From Chitinophagaceae bacterium (GTDB taxonomy: Bacteria; Bacteroidota; Bacteroidia; Chitinophagales; Chitinophagaceae): DNA of 64,000 nt. This document shows, in pieces, positions 18,501 through 25,600 of this stretch. Both the position numbers and the translations under genes were made by a program. Within the stretch, counting starts at the first letter, position 1. Every line of letters starts with the position of its first letter. The stretch is taken from positions 124,001 to 188,000 of the forward strand of contig JAHBTL010000006.1 of assembly GCA_019638615.1 (NCBI GenBank). The letters run 5' to 3'. Below the pieces are notes generated by a model, which was not told the DNA's origin, searched no databases, and saw nothing but the letters and a program-made list of their open reading frames with translations.

Positions 18501-18893
18501 GGTGGAAATATAATCTTCAACAGCAGCCGTGCCGAGGTTTTCAGGAACCAGGGAAGAAATATAGACGCCCAGTTAGCCGAAAACCGCTGGCATGGCCAGG
18601 GAACCTCCAACAGCTATCCCTCATCTGAAGGGTACAGGACATCATGGAACCAAAAAGCTTCAAGGTTTTGGTTAGAAGACGGGAAGTTCTTCAGGGTTCA
18701 AAACATCCAGTTAGGATACTCCATAGAGAAGCGTAACAAGATACCTGAAATGCGTTTTACGCTTACTGCCGACAGACCTTATGTATGGTCTAAGAGTAAA
18801 TCAACCAATGTGGAAGTGGGTTTTGATGGTATTGATTCGAATACTTATCCTACCCCCTCCGTATTTACCATTGGTTGGAGCGTTAAATTTTAA
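15504..18893 (+). CDS. SusC/RagA-type TonB-dependent transporter with STN signalling domain
   Basis: ATG 15504 gives a 1129-residue protein; the upstream ATG 15468 would add twelve residues. A signal peptide (LTVLLLLLNVCQVTAK) leads into an STN domain of about 70 residues (ITLNLDKIAIEKLLNVIEEQ), the part that contacts FecR proteins. A carboxypeptidase-like domain (VKGTVMDLNATPLAGVSVTV) and the plug (LSEVVVIGYGTAKKGDLTSA) follow. A 22-strand-type barrel ends in FTIGWSVKF. It imports an oligosaccharide through the outer membrane using TonB energy and signals to the anti-sigma factor. It pairs with the SusD gene 24 bases downstream. Confidence 0.97.
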   Translation: MKNNWLQRRSKLPAAYKKVFTVMKLTVLLLLLNVCQVTAKVKAQEKITLNLDKIAIEKLLNVIEEQGYYRFVYNSNLKDLRQKISIDVRDAEITDVLQSVLSKTGLLYNILSDHLIVIRENNLRRDIVVKGTVMDLNATPLAGVSVTVKGTSQGVTTDADGKYSISVPENGTLVFSFVGFQTYEERVNNQTEINVTLSPSATQQLSEVVVIGYGTAKKGDLTSAISTIKPEELKKTPSGALLNAVQGNVTGVQISSLGGPGDAPEINIRGIKSLYGGSVLYVVDGVFVDNIDFLTPNDIQDFQVLKDASSAAIYGYKASNGVIVITTKGGKYNRDATVTYSGYYGIQRATNVVKMANAEQFVNFANESGSSVEMASVQAAIARYGRSRVNPNLPDANTDWYREALRLAPIMNHDISVDGGSEKISYSVGASYFTQDGILDIKSSSYQRYNLRAKVEAKAKDWLTVGAGLVYSKSEQYGYDKINPWSEIYYAVPILPVLDAHYAGQTVYSQPYSSAKDVGYRDHQNPFPNINNIDNQGERRRITANVFGDFHILPKTLNFRTSLSYNNKNDNNRLMNLPYYIADAYQRSLVQSSITRSNVLEENYTFDNTLTYTKVFGDHDVTAMGGFSFRDERFSFNSMTGNFYEGSPFSRDLKQSWYINNTSADSRVASDADADHTPSRVYSRSYFGRLQYKYRDKYIAYATLRNEAANKYNQERSITLPSVGLAWVVSSEGFMKNLSFVNYLKLRAGWGRLANGNVPTARAQSAISGWSVFNDTKVDGFAFSTYQDNLSWEFNEELNVGADLELLDRRLSITADYFVKNTKNLAIPVLPQVGNETSYQNVGSMRNKGIEISATWRGKIAQDFGYTVSANFSTIRNEVTDLFGQAFITRGPLAEFPQRLTVGQPFEVFYGYEITGVYQTQAEVDADPAAAAANAAGAGTVKPGYFKFRDVSGPDGKPDDVIDANDRVYLGSPAPTYYYGGNIGLNYKNFDLSVRIYGQGGNIIFNSSRAEVFRNQGRNIDAQLAENRWHGQGTSNSYPSSEGYRTSWNQKASRFWLEDGKFFRVQNIQLGYSIEKRNKIPEMRFTLTADRPYVWSKSKSTNVEVGFDGIDSNTYPTPSVFTIGWSVKF

Positions 18894-18917
18894 TAGCAGC
18901 ATTTTAAACTAAATAAA

Positions 18918-20471
18918 ATGAAAAGTAAAAAATATATATTGACGCCTTTATTAATTGTTACAACGTTTTTATTAACGGATTGTAATAAGCAATTAGATGC
19001 GTCAAAAGAATTAGAAACTGTGGCTGGAAGTGTGGATTATACCAGTCCCAGCGCAGCAAAAGCAGCTTTGGTAGGCGCGTATAAATCATTCTATGATTTT
19101 TGGTGGGAGCACGTTCCCTGCCTGTCAGTTCGCGGAGACGATGTAAATTCCGGGGGCGGCAGAAATGGCGTATTCGATCAACCTCCTTTTCACGATGAGG
19201 ATATGTTTGTGTATGATGCTAATTTTTGGATGATAAACAGTGCCTGGGATGGCCTGTTTCAGCACGTGCTGCAAATCACAGCACAAATTGAACAATTGGA
19301 AAAGTTCAGGGAAGCTGGCGTAAGCTCAACATTAATTGATCAATACATTGCCGAATGCCAGGTATTGAAGGGCTGGCTTACATTAACGTTATCAAAAACA
19401 TTTGGTGGCGTGTTTAAAGTAACTTCTACAGACCCGACAGTCCTTTCAATGCAGACTAAAGACGAAATCATGAACTGGATTAAGACGGAAATGGAAGAGG
19501 CATCAACGAAATTACCGGATATGCATCCTAACCAAAGGCCTGATTTAAAAGGAGGGGTTACAAAATATACCGCTTTAGCAATAAAGGCAATGGCCGAGCA
19601 GGAATTAAAAGATTACACTGCGGTGGCGGCTACCACGGGGGCTATTATTGCTTCCAACAAATTCAGCCTGTACGGCGATTTTAATAAAGCATTTAAAACC
19701 GCAGGTAAATTATCAAGTGAGAATATCCTGGAAGTGCAGTACTCGGATTTTAATTCAGGTTCGGGGGATAGCCGGAATTATTTAAATGATTTTTTTGGAC
19801 CTACAAACTGGACGCCTGCAGTTAGTGGCGCCGGTGGCGGATGGGGATTCTTTGAACCAAGCGAGAAATACATTAAATTTATGTTGGCCAGGGGCGAAAA
19901 GACCCGTCTCCAGACAAGTGTAATTTTTACCCCCGATGGTATTGATAAAATAAAATCAGACCCTGCATTTGCTACGCTGCCGGCATGGGTTTCTAACACT
20001 ACCCCAGAAGGAGATGTTTTCTTAAATTCCCCCAGGGTTTATTTCTATAGTGGCAAGCATTACCTTCCTACAACAGAATTGATACCGGGAAGGACGGGTT
20101 ATGCCAGTAATAAAAACATGATCATTACCAGGTATGCGGAAATACTGTTAATGTATGCAGAAGCGGTAACCCGTGGCGGCAATGCATCTGCAGGAAGCGC
20201 AGATGCTGCTGTAAACCTGGTAAGGGCGAGGGCAGGTTTGGCGCCTTTATCAGGGGTAACCAGCCAGCAGGTAATAGATGAGAAATTTGCGGAACTGGCC
20301 ATGGAATGGGGTAACAGATTTTATGATATGATCCGTTTGGAAGACGTTGCCGCATTGAGCTATGACGGCAGAACATTTACCATGTCCAAAAAATACCTCC
20401 CTTATCCTTTACCACAATTAGACAAGAGCCCTATTTTAAAAGAATATGCAGATACGCATCCCGATCATTAA
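18918..20471 (+). CDS. SusD/RagB family surface glycan-binding lipoprotein
   Basis: A 517-residue lipoprotein: the signal peptide ends at LLTDCNKQLD with the lipid-attached cysteine near residue 22. The SusD alpha-helical layout is present, including GWLTLTLSKTFGGV, YTALAIKAMAEQEL, the late ITRYAEILLMYAEAV helix and VNLVRARAGLAPL. SusD proteins cap the SusC barrel on the cell surface and hand over the oligosaccharide. Position directly after susC is standard. The glycan bound cannot be read from the sequence, but adjacent GH144-type genes suggest a beta-glucan. Confidence 0.95.
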   Translation: MKSKKYILTPLLIVTTFLLTDCNKQLDASKELETVAGSVDYTSPSAAKAALVGAYKSFYDFWWEHVPCLSVRGDDVNSGGGRNGVFDQPPFHDEDMFVYDANFWMINSAWDGLFQHVLQITAQIEQLEKFREAGVSSTLIDQYIAECQVLKGWLTLTLSKTFGGVFKVTSTDPTVLSMQTKDEIMNWIKTEMEEASTKLPDMHPNQRPDLKGGVTKYTALAIKAMAEQELKDYTAVAATTGAIIASNKFSLYGDFNKAFKTAGKLSSENILEVQYSDFNSGSGDSRNYLNDFFGPTNWTPAVSGAGGGWGFFEPSEKYIKFMLARGEKTRLQTSVIFTPDGIDKIKSDPAFATLPAWVSNTTPEGDVFLNSPRVYFYSGKHYLPTTELIPGRTGYASNKNMIITRYAEILLMYAEAVTRGGNASAGSADAAVNLVRARAGLAPLSGVTSQQVIDEKFAELAMEWGNRFYDMIRLEDVAALSYDGRTFTMSKKYLPYPLPQLDKSPILKEYADTHPDH

Positions 20472-20490
20472 TTTATTAATTATTACTATC

Positions 20491-21576
20491 ATGAAAAGTA
20501 TTTTTAATTATATTATTACAGGGATAGTGTTATCATTATCCCTTGCAGCCTGTAAGAAAGGCTACATAGACCCGATCTCGAAAGTAGACCCGGGACCTGA
20601 TGAGCTGGCGCCCACAGTAGAAATAATCAGCCCTTCATCTGATGTCCAGATTCCACCTACTACTGAGGCTACAAATTTTGATTTTAAATTTAAGGTTGCA
20701 GATGATATTGAGCTAAGCAAAGTTGATATTTCTCTTGACGGGGCTTTATTAAAGTCGTATGCCAATACTGATCTTATAGATTACAGGGGAATATCAGGTA
20801 CGTATACTTATGCTGATTTAGGTTTAGGCGCTCATACTTTTGAAGTTGTCGCAACCGATCTATCCGGAAAAAGCACTACTAAATCATTTGCGTTTACCAT
20901 CAGTAATGAGTATATCCCACTCTTGCCAAGTGAAGTTTTATATGTTCCTTTTGATGCAGATTTTGGCGATTTGATAAATACTGTTTCCCCGGTTGTTACA
21001 GGCAGTCCTGCTATTGTTGCGGGAGGGCACAATAGCGCAGCTTACCAGGGAGCGACGGATGCTTATTTATCATACCCTCTTGCCGGGTTATATGGCGCAA
21101 ATAATGAGATGAGCTTTGCTTTTTGGTATAAGCTTAATGGTACACCCGACAGGTCGGGGATAGTTGTTGTAGGTAACCCAATAGTTCAGGCTGCCAGTAA
21201 TGATGAAAGCAGGAAATACGGCTTCCGTTTATTTAGGGAAGGCGCTAATCAACTTTTAAAAATTAATGTGGGTACAACAACTTCGGAAAATTGGATTGAC
21301 GGCGCCCCAATGGCTACAAATGCTGGTGTGTGGAAGTTTATTACAGTTACTATTTCAGCTACTGGAACTAAACTCTATATTAACGGGGAGCAAGTTGGTT
21401 CTGGAACTTATCCTTCTAAACTTGAATTAAGCGGCTGTAGTACGATAGTTTTAGGATCAGGTGGGCCTACATTCGCTTACTGGGATCACAAATCCGATTT
21501 AAGTTTATACGATGAATTCAGGGTATTCAATAAAGTATTAACACCGGAGGACATTCAACTTTTAATGCAGCACTAA
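20491..21576 (+). CDS. LamG-domain surface lipoprotein (SusE-position protein)
   Basis: ATG 20491 is chosen; a longer frame from 20446 overlaps susD. The 361-residue product has a lipoprotein signal (LSLSLAACKKGYID). An Ig-like/PKD-like domain follows at about 45-140 (APTVEIISPSSDVQ, LGLGAHTFEVVATD), then a LamG/concanavalin-like domain to the end (FAFWYKLNG, WKFITVTISATGTKLYINGE, YDEFRVFNKVLT). Such proteins occupy the SusE/SusF position and bind the target glycan at the surface. No catalytic motif is seen. A strong terminator follows. Confidence 0.87.
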   Translation: MKSIFNYIITGIVLSLSLAACKKGYIDPISKVDPGPDELAPTVEIISPSSDVQIPPTTEATNFDFKFKVADDIELSKVDISLDGALLKSYANTDLIDYRGISGTYTYADLGLGAHTFEVVATDLSGKSTTKSFAFTISNEYIPLLPSEVLYVPFDADFGDLINTVSPVVTGSPAIVAGGHNSAAYQGATDAYLSYPLAGLYGANNEMSFAFWYKLNGTPDRSGIVVVGNPIVQAASNDESRKYGFRLFREGANQLLKINVGTTTSENWIDGAPMATNAGVWKFITVTISATGTKLYINGEQVGSGTYPSKLELSGCSTIVLGSGGPTFAYWDHKSDLSLYDEFRVFNKVLTPEDIQLLMQH

Positions 21577-21616
21577 TAATAAATTACAGGCTTAAACTAA
21601 ATTGGCATATTTGTTA

Positions 21617-21653
21617 AACGCTTTACGGTACGGCAAAACCGTAAGGCGTTTTT
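21617..21653 (+). terminator. Rho-independent terminator after LamG lipoprotein gene
   Basis: AACGCTTTACGGT pairs with ACCGTAAGGCGTT over 13 positions (one G-U), with an 8-base loop, followed by TTT. It marks the end of the susC-susD-LamG transcript, so the enzymes behind it probably have a separate promoter or depend on read-through. Confidence 0.85.
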
Positions 21654-21720
21654 ACTATAAGAGTAAGAACCCGGAAGCATGACTTTGCCATATACCATTA
21701 ACGCTATGATTGTTTAAAAC

Positions 21721-23388
21721 ATGCGGGCCTTGAAAATGAGAAAAATATTATTTGCAGTTTTGTTGTTTCATGCGGTTTTGATCAGCGCATGCAGAAAGGG
21801 CAGCGGCCCTGCACCGCCCTCCCCGGCTCCCGATTTTTCTATCAACAGTTGGGAGGTGGACGGAGTCACTAACCGGGACGACAACAAAGGAACAAACGTA
21901 AACCCGGGTATCCGGCTTTATTTTCCGGCTGCGATTGACAGGGCTTCGGTTGCTTCCGCTATTGCGCTGCACACGGCCGGTTATCGTGTAAACTATCAGA
22001 ATGGCGACAGCACATTGGTAATACAGCCCACATCTGCCTTATCCTACCTTTCAAACTATAAGCTTACGGTTAGCAATACCCTGAAATCAAAGGATGGGGG
22101 AAGCCTGATCTTTCCTGTTGAAATAAAGTTGCAGACAGGGTATGACGCCTCAGATAAATTTCCTGTAATAAGTGACAGCGCCCTGCTTGATAAAGTGCAG
22201 CAACAAACATTTAAATACTTCTGGGACTTTGGCCACCCTGTAAGCGGACTGGCAAGAGAAAGAAGCAACGGCGATAATGAGGTGGTTACTTCCGGCGGTT
22301 CAGGGTTTGGCATAATGGCTATACCGGTGGCGGTTAGCCGGAACTTTATTACCAGGGCAGATGGACTTGCCCGCATGCAAAAGATAGTTGACTTTTTAAA
22401 GAACAAGGCGGTGAAAGTGAAAGGGGCCTTTCCGCATTGGTTAAATGGCTCTACCGGCGCTATCATACCTTTTAGCGCCAATGATGATGGCGCAGACCTG
22501 GTGGAAACTTCTTATTTAATGGCAGGGCTGTTGGCTGCCAGGCAATATTTTAACGGAGCAGACGCTGATGAAACTGCTTTAAGGAACGATATCAATGCGC
22601 TGTGGAATGCAGTGGAATGGGATTGGTTCAGGAATGGCGGGCAGAACGTGCTGTACTGGCACTACAGCGATGCAAAACAATGGATCATGAACCTCCTGGT
22701 ACAGGGCTGGAATGAATGTCTCATCACTTATATACTGGCAGCATCTTCCTCTACTCATGGCATTCCTCCATCGGTTTATACAAATGGCTGGGCCTCCGGT
22801 TCATCATTCTTAAATGGCAATAATTTTTACGGATACCCATTGCCGTTAGGACCGTCGCTGGGAGGGCCGTTGTTCTTTTCACATTACTCATTTTTAGGGA
22901 TAAACCCCAATGGACTAACTGATGCTTACGCAAACTATACCACTCAAACCACCAATCATTCACTCATTAATTATGAATATTGCAAAGCAAACCCCAGGAA
23001 ATGGTATGGCTATAGTGAAAATTGCTGGGGACTAACGGCAAGCGATATACAAGATGGTTATACGGCAAGCTCCCCTGCAAATGACATTGGAACAATTGCT
23101 CCAACCGCTGCAATATCTTCATTGCCATATGCTCCTGCTGAGTCAATGAAAGCTTTAAAATTCTTTTACTATACACTTGGCGATAAAATATGGAAGGACT
23201 ATGGCTTTGTTGATGCGTTTTCACTGCATGACCTTTGGTTTGCCAATTCTTTTTTAGCAATAGACCAGGGACCGCAAATTGTAATGATTGAAAATTACCG
23301 GAGCGGGCTGCTTTGGAATTTATTGATGAGTTGCCCGGAAGTGAAAGCAGGGTTGAGATCGTTAGGATTTAATGCACCCGGATTGTAA
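21721..23388 (+). CDS. GH144-type glucanase lipoprotein with Ig-like domain
   Basis: A 555-residue lipoprotein (HAVLISACRKG). Residues of roughly 40-140 form a bacterial Ig-like (Big_5) domain with VNPGIRLYFPAAIDRASV. The rest is a glucoamylase-like (PF10091) alpha/alpha-barrel starting at DKVQQQTFKYFWDFGHPVSG. RERSN, FGIMAIPVA, GAFPHWLNGSTG, DDGADLVETSYL and the late AIDQGPQIVMIENYRSGLLW are shared with the adjacent paralogue. Characterised relatives in GH144 are endo-beta-1,2-glucanase and sophorohydrolase, the former from Chitinophaga. ATG 21721 or 21736 may be the start. It lies on the cell surface or in the periplasm. Confidence 0.88.
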   Translation: MRALKMRKILFAVLLFHAVLISACRKGSGPAPPSPAPDFSINSWEVDGVTNRDDNKGTNVNPGIRLYFPAAIDRASVASAIALHTAGYRVNYQNGDSTLVIQPTSALSYLSNYKLTVSNTLKSKDGGSLIFPVEIKLQTGYDASDKFPVISDSALLDKVQQQTFKYFWDFGHPVSGLARERSNGDNEVVTSGGSGFGIMAIPVAVSRNFITRADGLARMQKIVDFLKNKAVKVKGAFPHWLNGSTGAIIPFSANDDGADLVETSYLMAGLLAARQYFNGADADETALRNDINALWNAVEWDWFRNGGQNVLYWHYSDAKQWIMNLLVQGWNECLITYILAASSSTHGIPPSVYTNGWASGSSFLNGNNFYGYPLPLGPSLGGPLFFSHYSFLGINPNGLTDAYANYTTQTTNHSLINYEYCKANPRKWYGYSENCWGLTASDIQDGYTASSPANDIGTIAPTAAISSLPYAPAESMKALKFFYYTLGDKIWKDYGFVDAFSLHDLWFANSFLAIDQGPQIVMIENYRSGLLWNLLMSCPEVKAGLRSLGFNAPGL

Positions 23389-23417
23389 GTTATTTTTTAA
23401 ACGAAATCTTGATCATT

Positions 23418-24746
23418 ATGAAGCATATATTACTTTTCACGTTTCTTCTTTTCAACATTTCAGCCGTTGCTCAAAAAAAGAAAGCACCCCCCGTTTTTAA
23501 TCCTGTTAGCCGCCCTGTAAACTTAACCGATTCCGCTTTGCTGGACCTGGTGCAAAAGCAAACATTCCGGTATTTCTGGGATTTTGCGCACCCGGTCAGC
23601 GGAATGGCGCGTGAGAGGAGCAATACCGAACATTATGGTCATGAAGTGGTAACAACCGGCGGTACAGGCTTTGGTATCATGGCTGTAATTGTTGCAACGG
23701 AAAGAGGTTGGATAGGCAGGGATACCGCCGCCAGGTTCATGCGCAAGATGGTTAATTTTTTGTTGAAGGCGAATTCCTACCACGGGGCTTTCCCGCATTG
23801 GCTGGACGGCACCACGGGTAGGACCATTCCCTTCAGCAGGAAAGATGATGGCGCTGACCTCGTAGAGACTTCGTTTCTCTTCCAGGGGTTGCTGTGCGCA
23901 AGACAATATTTTAACCAGGATAACACGGTAGAAAACGAATTAAGAAATAAGCTCAACTGGCTGTGGACAGGTGTTGAATGGAACTGGTTTACGCGCGACG
24001 GGCGGGAAGTGCTTTACTGGCACTGGAGCCCTAACAATGGATGGTCAATGAACTTCCCGGTGCGGGGTTTTAATGAATGCCTGATCATGTATGTGCTTGC
24101 AGCCAGTGATGAGAAATATTATCCTGTAAGTCCTGCTGTGTACCACCGCGGTTGGGCAGAAAGCAGTTTTTTTAAGAACGGTAAACAGTTTTACGGTCAT
24201 ACCTTACCATTGGGTTTTGATTATGGCGGCCCCCTGTTTTTTTCACATTATTCCTTTCTGGGCTTAAATCCGAAAGGATTGAAAGATCGTTATGCGGATT
24301 ACTGGCAGCAGAACGTAAATCATACACTCATCAATCATGATTACTGTGTGGACAATCCAGGAAAATTCAAAGGCTATAGCGATAGTTGCTGGGGCCTGAC
24401 AGCCAGCGACACTTATAATGGCTACGATGCCCATTCGCCTACCAATGATCATGGAACGATTACACCCACTGCGGCTTTATCTGCCTTTCCCTATACTCCT
24501 GACTTATCTATGAAAGCGCTCAAATATTTTTACTATACTCTTGGTGACAAGATATGGGGCGAATACGGCTTTACCGACGCTTTCAACGAAACGCAGGACT
24601 GGCATTCAAAAAACTATCTTGCAATAGACCAGGGCCCGATCATTGTGATGATTGAAAATTACCGGAGCGGTTTACTATGGAATTTATTTATGAGTTGCCC
24701 GGAGATACAGTATGGATTAAAGAAGCTGGGATTTGAGGGGCATTAG
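23418..24746 (+). CDS. GH144-type glucanase, secreted/periplasmic paralogue
   Basis: ATG 23418 is preferred to the TTG at 23409. The signal peptide ends near NISAVAQ, without a lipid cysteine. The single glucoamylase-like domain is closely similar to that of the upstream gene: TFRYFWDFAHPVSGMARERS, GAFPHWLDGTTGR, DDGADLVETSFL, GPLFFSHYSFLGLNP, AIDQGPIIVMIENYRSGLLW. There is no Ig domain. The pair probably divides work, with the lipoprotein cutting polymer at the surface and this enzyme cutting imported oligosaccharides in the periplasm. That division follows the general Sus scheme and is inference. Confidence 0.9.
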   Translation: MKHILLFTFLLFNISAVAQKKKAPPVFNPVSRPVNLTDSALLDLVQKQTFRYFWDFAHPVSGMARERSNTEHYGHEVVTTGGTGFGIMAVIVATERGWIGRDTAARFMRKMVNFLLKANSYHGAFPHWLDGTTGRTIPFSRKDDGADLVETSFLFQGLLCARQYFNQDNTVENELRNKLNWLWTGVEWNWFTRDGREVLYWHWSPNNGWSMNFPVRGFNECLIMYVLAASDEKYYPVSPAVYHRGWAESSFFKNGKQFYGHTLPLGFDYGGPLFFSHYSFLGLNPKGLKDRYADYWQQNVNHTLINHDYCVDNPGKFKGYSDSCWGLTASDTYNGYDAHSPTNDHGTITPTAALSAFPYTPDLSMKALKYFYYTLGDKIWGEYGFTDAFNETQDWHSKNYLAIDQGPIIVMIENYRSGLLWNLFMSCPEIQYGLKKLGFEGH

Positions 24747-24755
24747 TGGGTAGTA

Positions 24756-24768
24756 GTCGCCAGGCGAC
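24756..24768 (+). repeat. REP-like palindrome GTCGCC-A-GGCGAC
   Basis: A short hairpin with the same GTCGCC/GGCGAC arms as those bordering the RAYT element further right, followed by a GCGTGGCG fragment also found there. It lies ten bases after the GH144 gene and appears to be an isolated REP. Confidence 0.6.
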
Positions 24769-24823
24769 AAGAAAAACATGCGTGGCGAACCATAGTCGTT
24801 AAGCTAAGTGAAAAATGTGAACT

Positions 24824-24842
24824 AACTCATTAACAATGAGTT
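24824..24842 (+). repeat. Perfect 8-bp hairpin
   Basis: AACTCATT and AATGAGTT surround the loop AAC. No T-run follows. It lies in the 153-base gap between GH144 and DoxX genes and could stabilise the transcript end. Confidence 0.35.
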
Positions 24843-24899
24843 CCTGTGAAGAAGTGATTCGTGAGACACGAATTAGTTGATAAATTCAAATCATACACA

Positions 24900-25313
24900 A
24901 TGAAAAGAATATTTTCTCCTGATTCCTGGATGATACAGGAAGGATTAACTTTCATTAGAATCATTACAGGTCTGTTAATGGCATATCACGGTTGGGAAGT
25001 GTTCGACCATGCAAAGATGGAGGAGTATGCTAAATGGGAAAGCTTTAATAGCTATGCTTCTCCTTCCATAATGGTATATATTGGCAAAGGTGCAGAATTA
25101 ATAGCAGGAGTGTTGATGACATTGGGTTTGCTGACTCGCGTTGCCGCACTGGTATTGGTGATTACCATGCTATACATATGTTTTAAAATTGGAAACGGCA
25201 GGTTTTGGTATGAAGACCAGCACCCGTTTTTATTTGTGCTGATAGGGATGGTGTATTTTTTTGCCGGCGGCGGAAAATATAGTATGGATAGCATATTGTT
25301 TAAAAGGAAGTAA
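24900..25313 (+). CDS. DoxX family membrane protein
   Basis: ATG 24900 gives 137 residues; the longer frame starts at a GTG (24861) inside the preceding gap. Four membrane helices are visible (FIRIITGLLMAYHGWEVF, YIGKGAELIAGVLMTLGLL, ALVLVITMLYICFKI, FLFVLIGMVYFFAGGGKYS). RxxxGLLMxxHG and GGGKYSMD are typical for DoxX-like proteins. The biochemical role is unknown in this branch. It is found between PUL enzymes and a REP-derived sequence. Confidence 0.85.
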   Translation: MKRIFSPDSWMIQEGLTFIRIITGLLMAYHGWEVFDHAKMEEYAKWESFNSYASPSIMVYIGKGAELIAGVLMTLGLLTRVAALVLVITMLYICFKIGNGRFWYEDQHPFLFVLIGMVYFFAGGGKYSMDSILFKRK

Positions 25314-25340
25314 TGATATACATGCTGTATGAGGCGACAC

Positions 25341-25514
25341 GCTGTGTGTGACGTCTTCGCCTCACACGTATCTCTTGTCGCCCCTGGCGACGTAACCGGC
25401 ATTATTTATAACCTGTAAATACACTTTTTATGAACTATAAATTCACCGGCGGATATAAGATCCGTGATCAATTTGGACTATTTTTTATGATATTTAGGCG
25501 AAGATACCTCATGC
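25341..25514 (+). mobile_element. Internally deleted RAYT element (non-autonomous copy)
   Basis: Bases 25341-25490 repeat the left end and first codons of the RAYT element at 27749-27896, including the hairpin GTCGCC-CCT-GGCGAC (25377-25391). Directly afterwards, 25496-25514 (AGGCGAAGATACCTCATGC) matches the right-end REP at 28471-28489 with two differences. The transposase body is missing. This is the expected structure of a miniature derivative that could be moved by the full-length relative. Confidence 0.72.
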
Positions 25515-25600
25515 CGCGGAGGCTGAAAAGAATATGTTCTCCTACAATAATGCCGTATATTGGTTTGTATATTATCTTCAAATTTGAAACAGCTATATGA
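25430..25600 (+). pseudogene. Remnant of RAYT transposase start, 56 codons
   Basis: ATG 25430 encodes MNYKFTGGYKIRDQFGLFFM, the intact N-terminus of the RAYT family, then runs into unrelated codons and stops at 25598-25600. The stop overlaps the ATG of the following peptidase gene (ATGA at 25597-25600). It preserves the ATG start that the longer copy has lost. No function is expected beyond a possible effect on translation of the peptidase gene. Confidence 0.7.
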
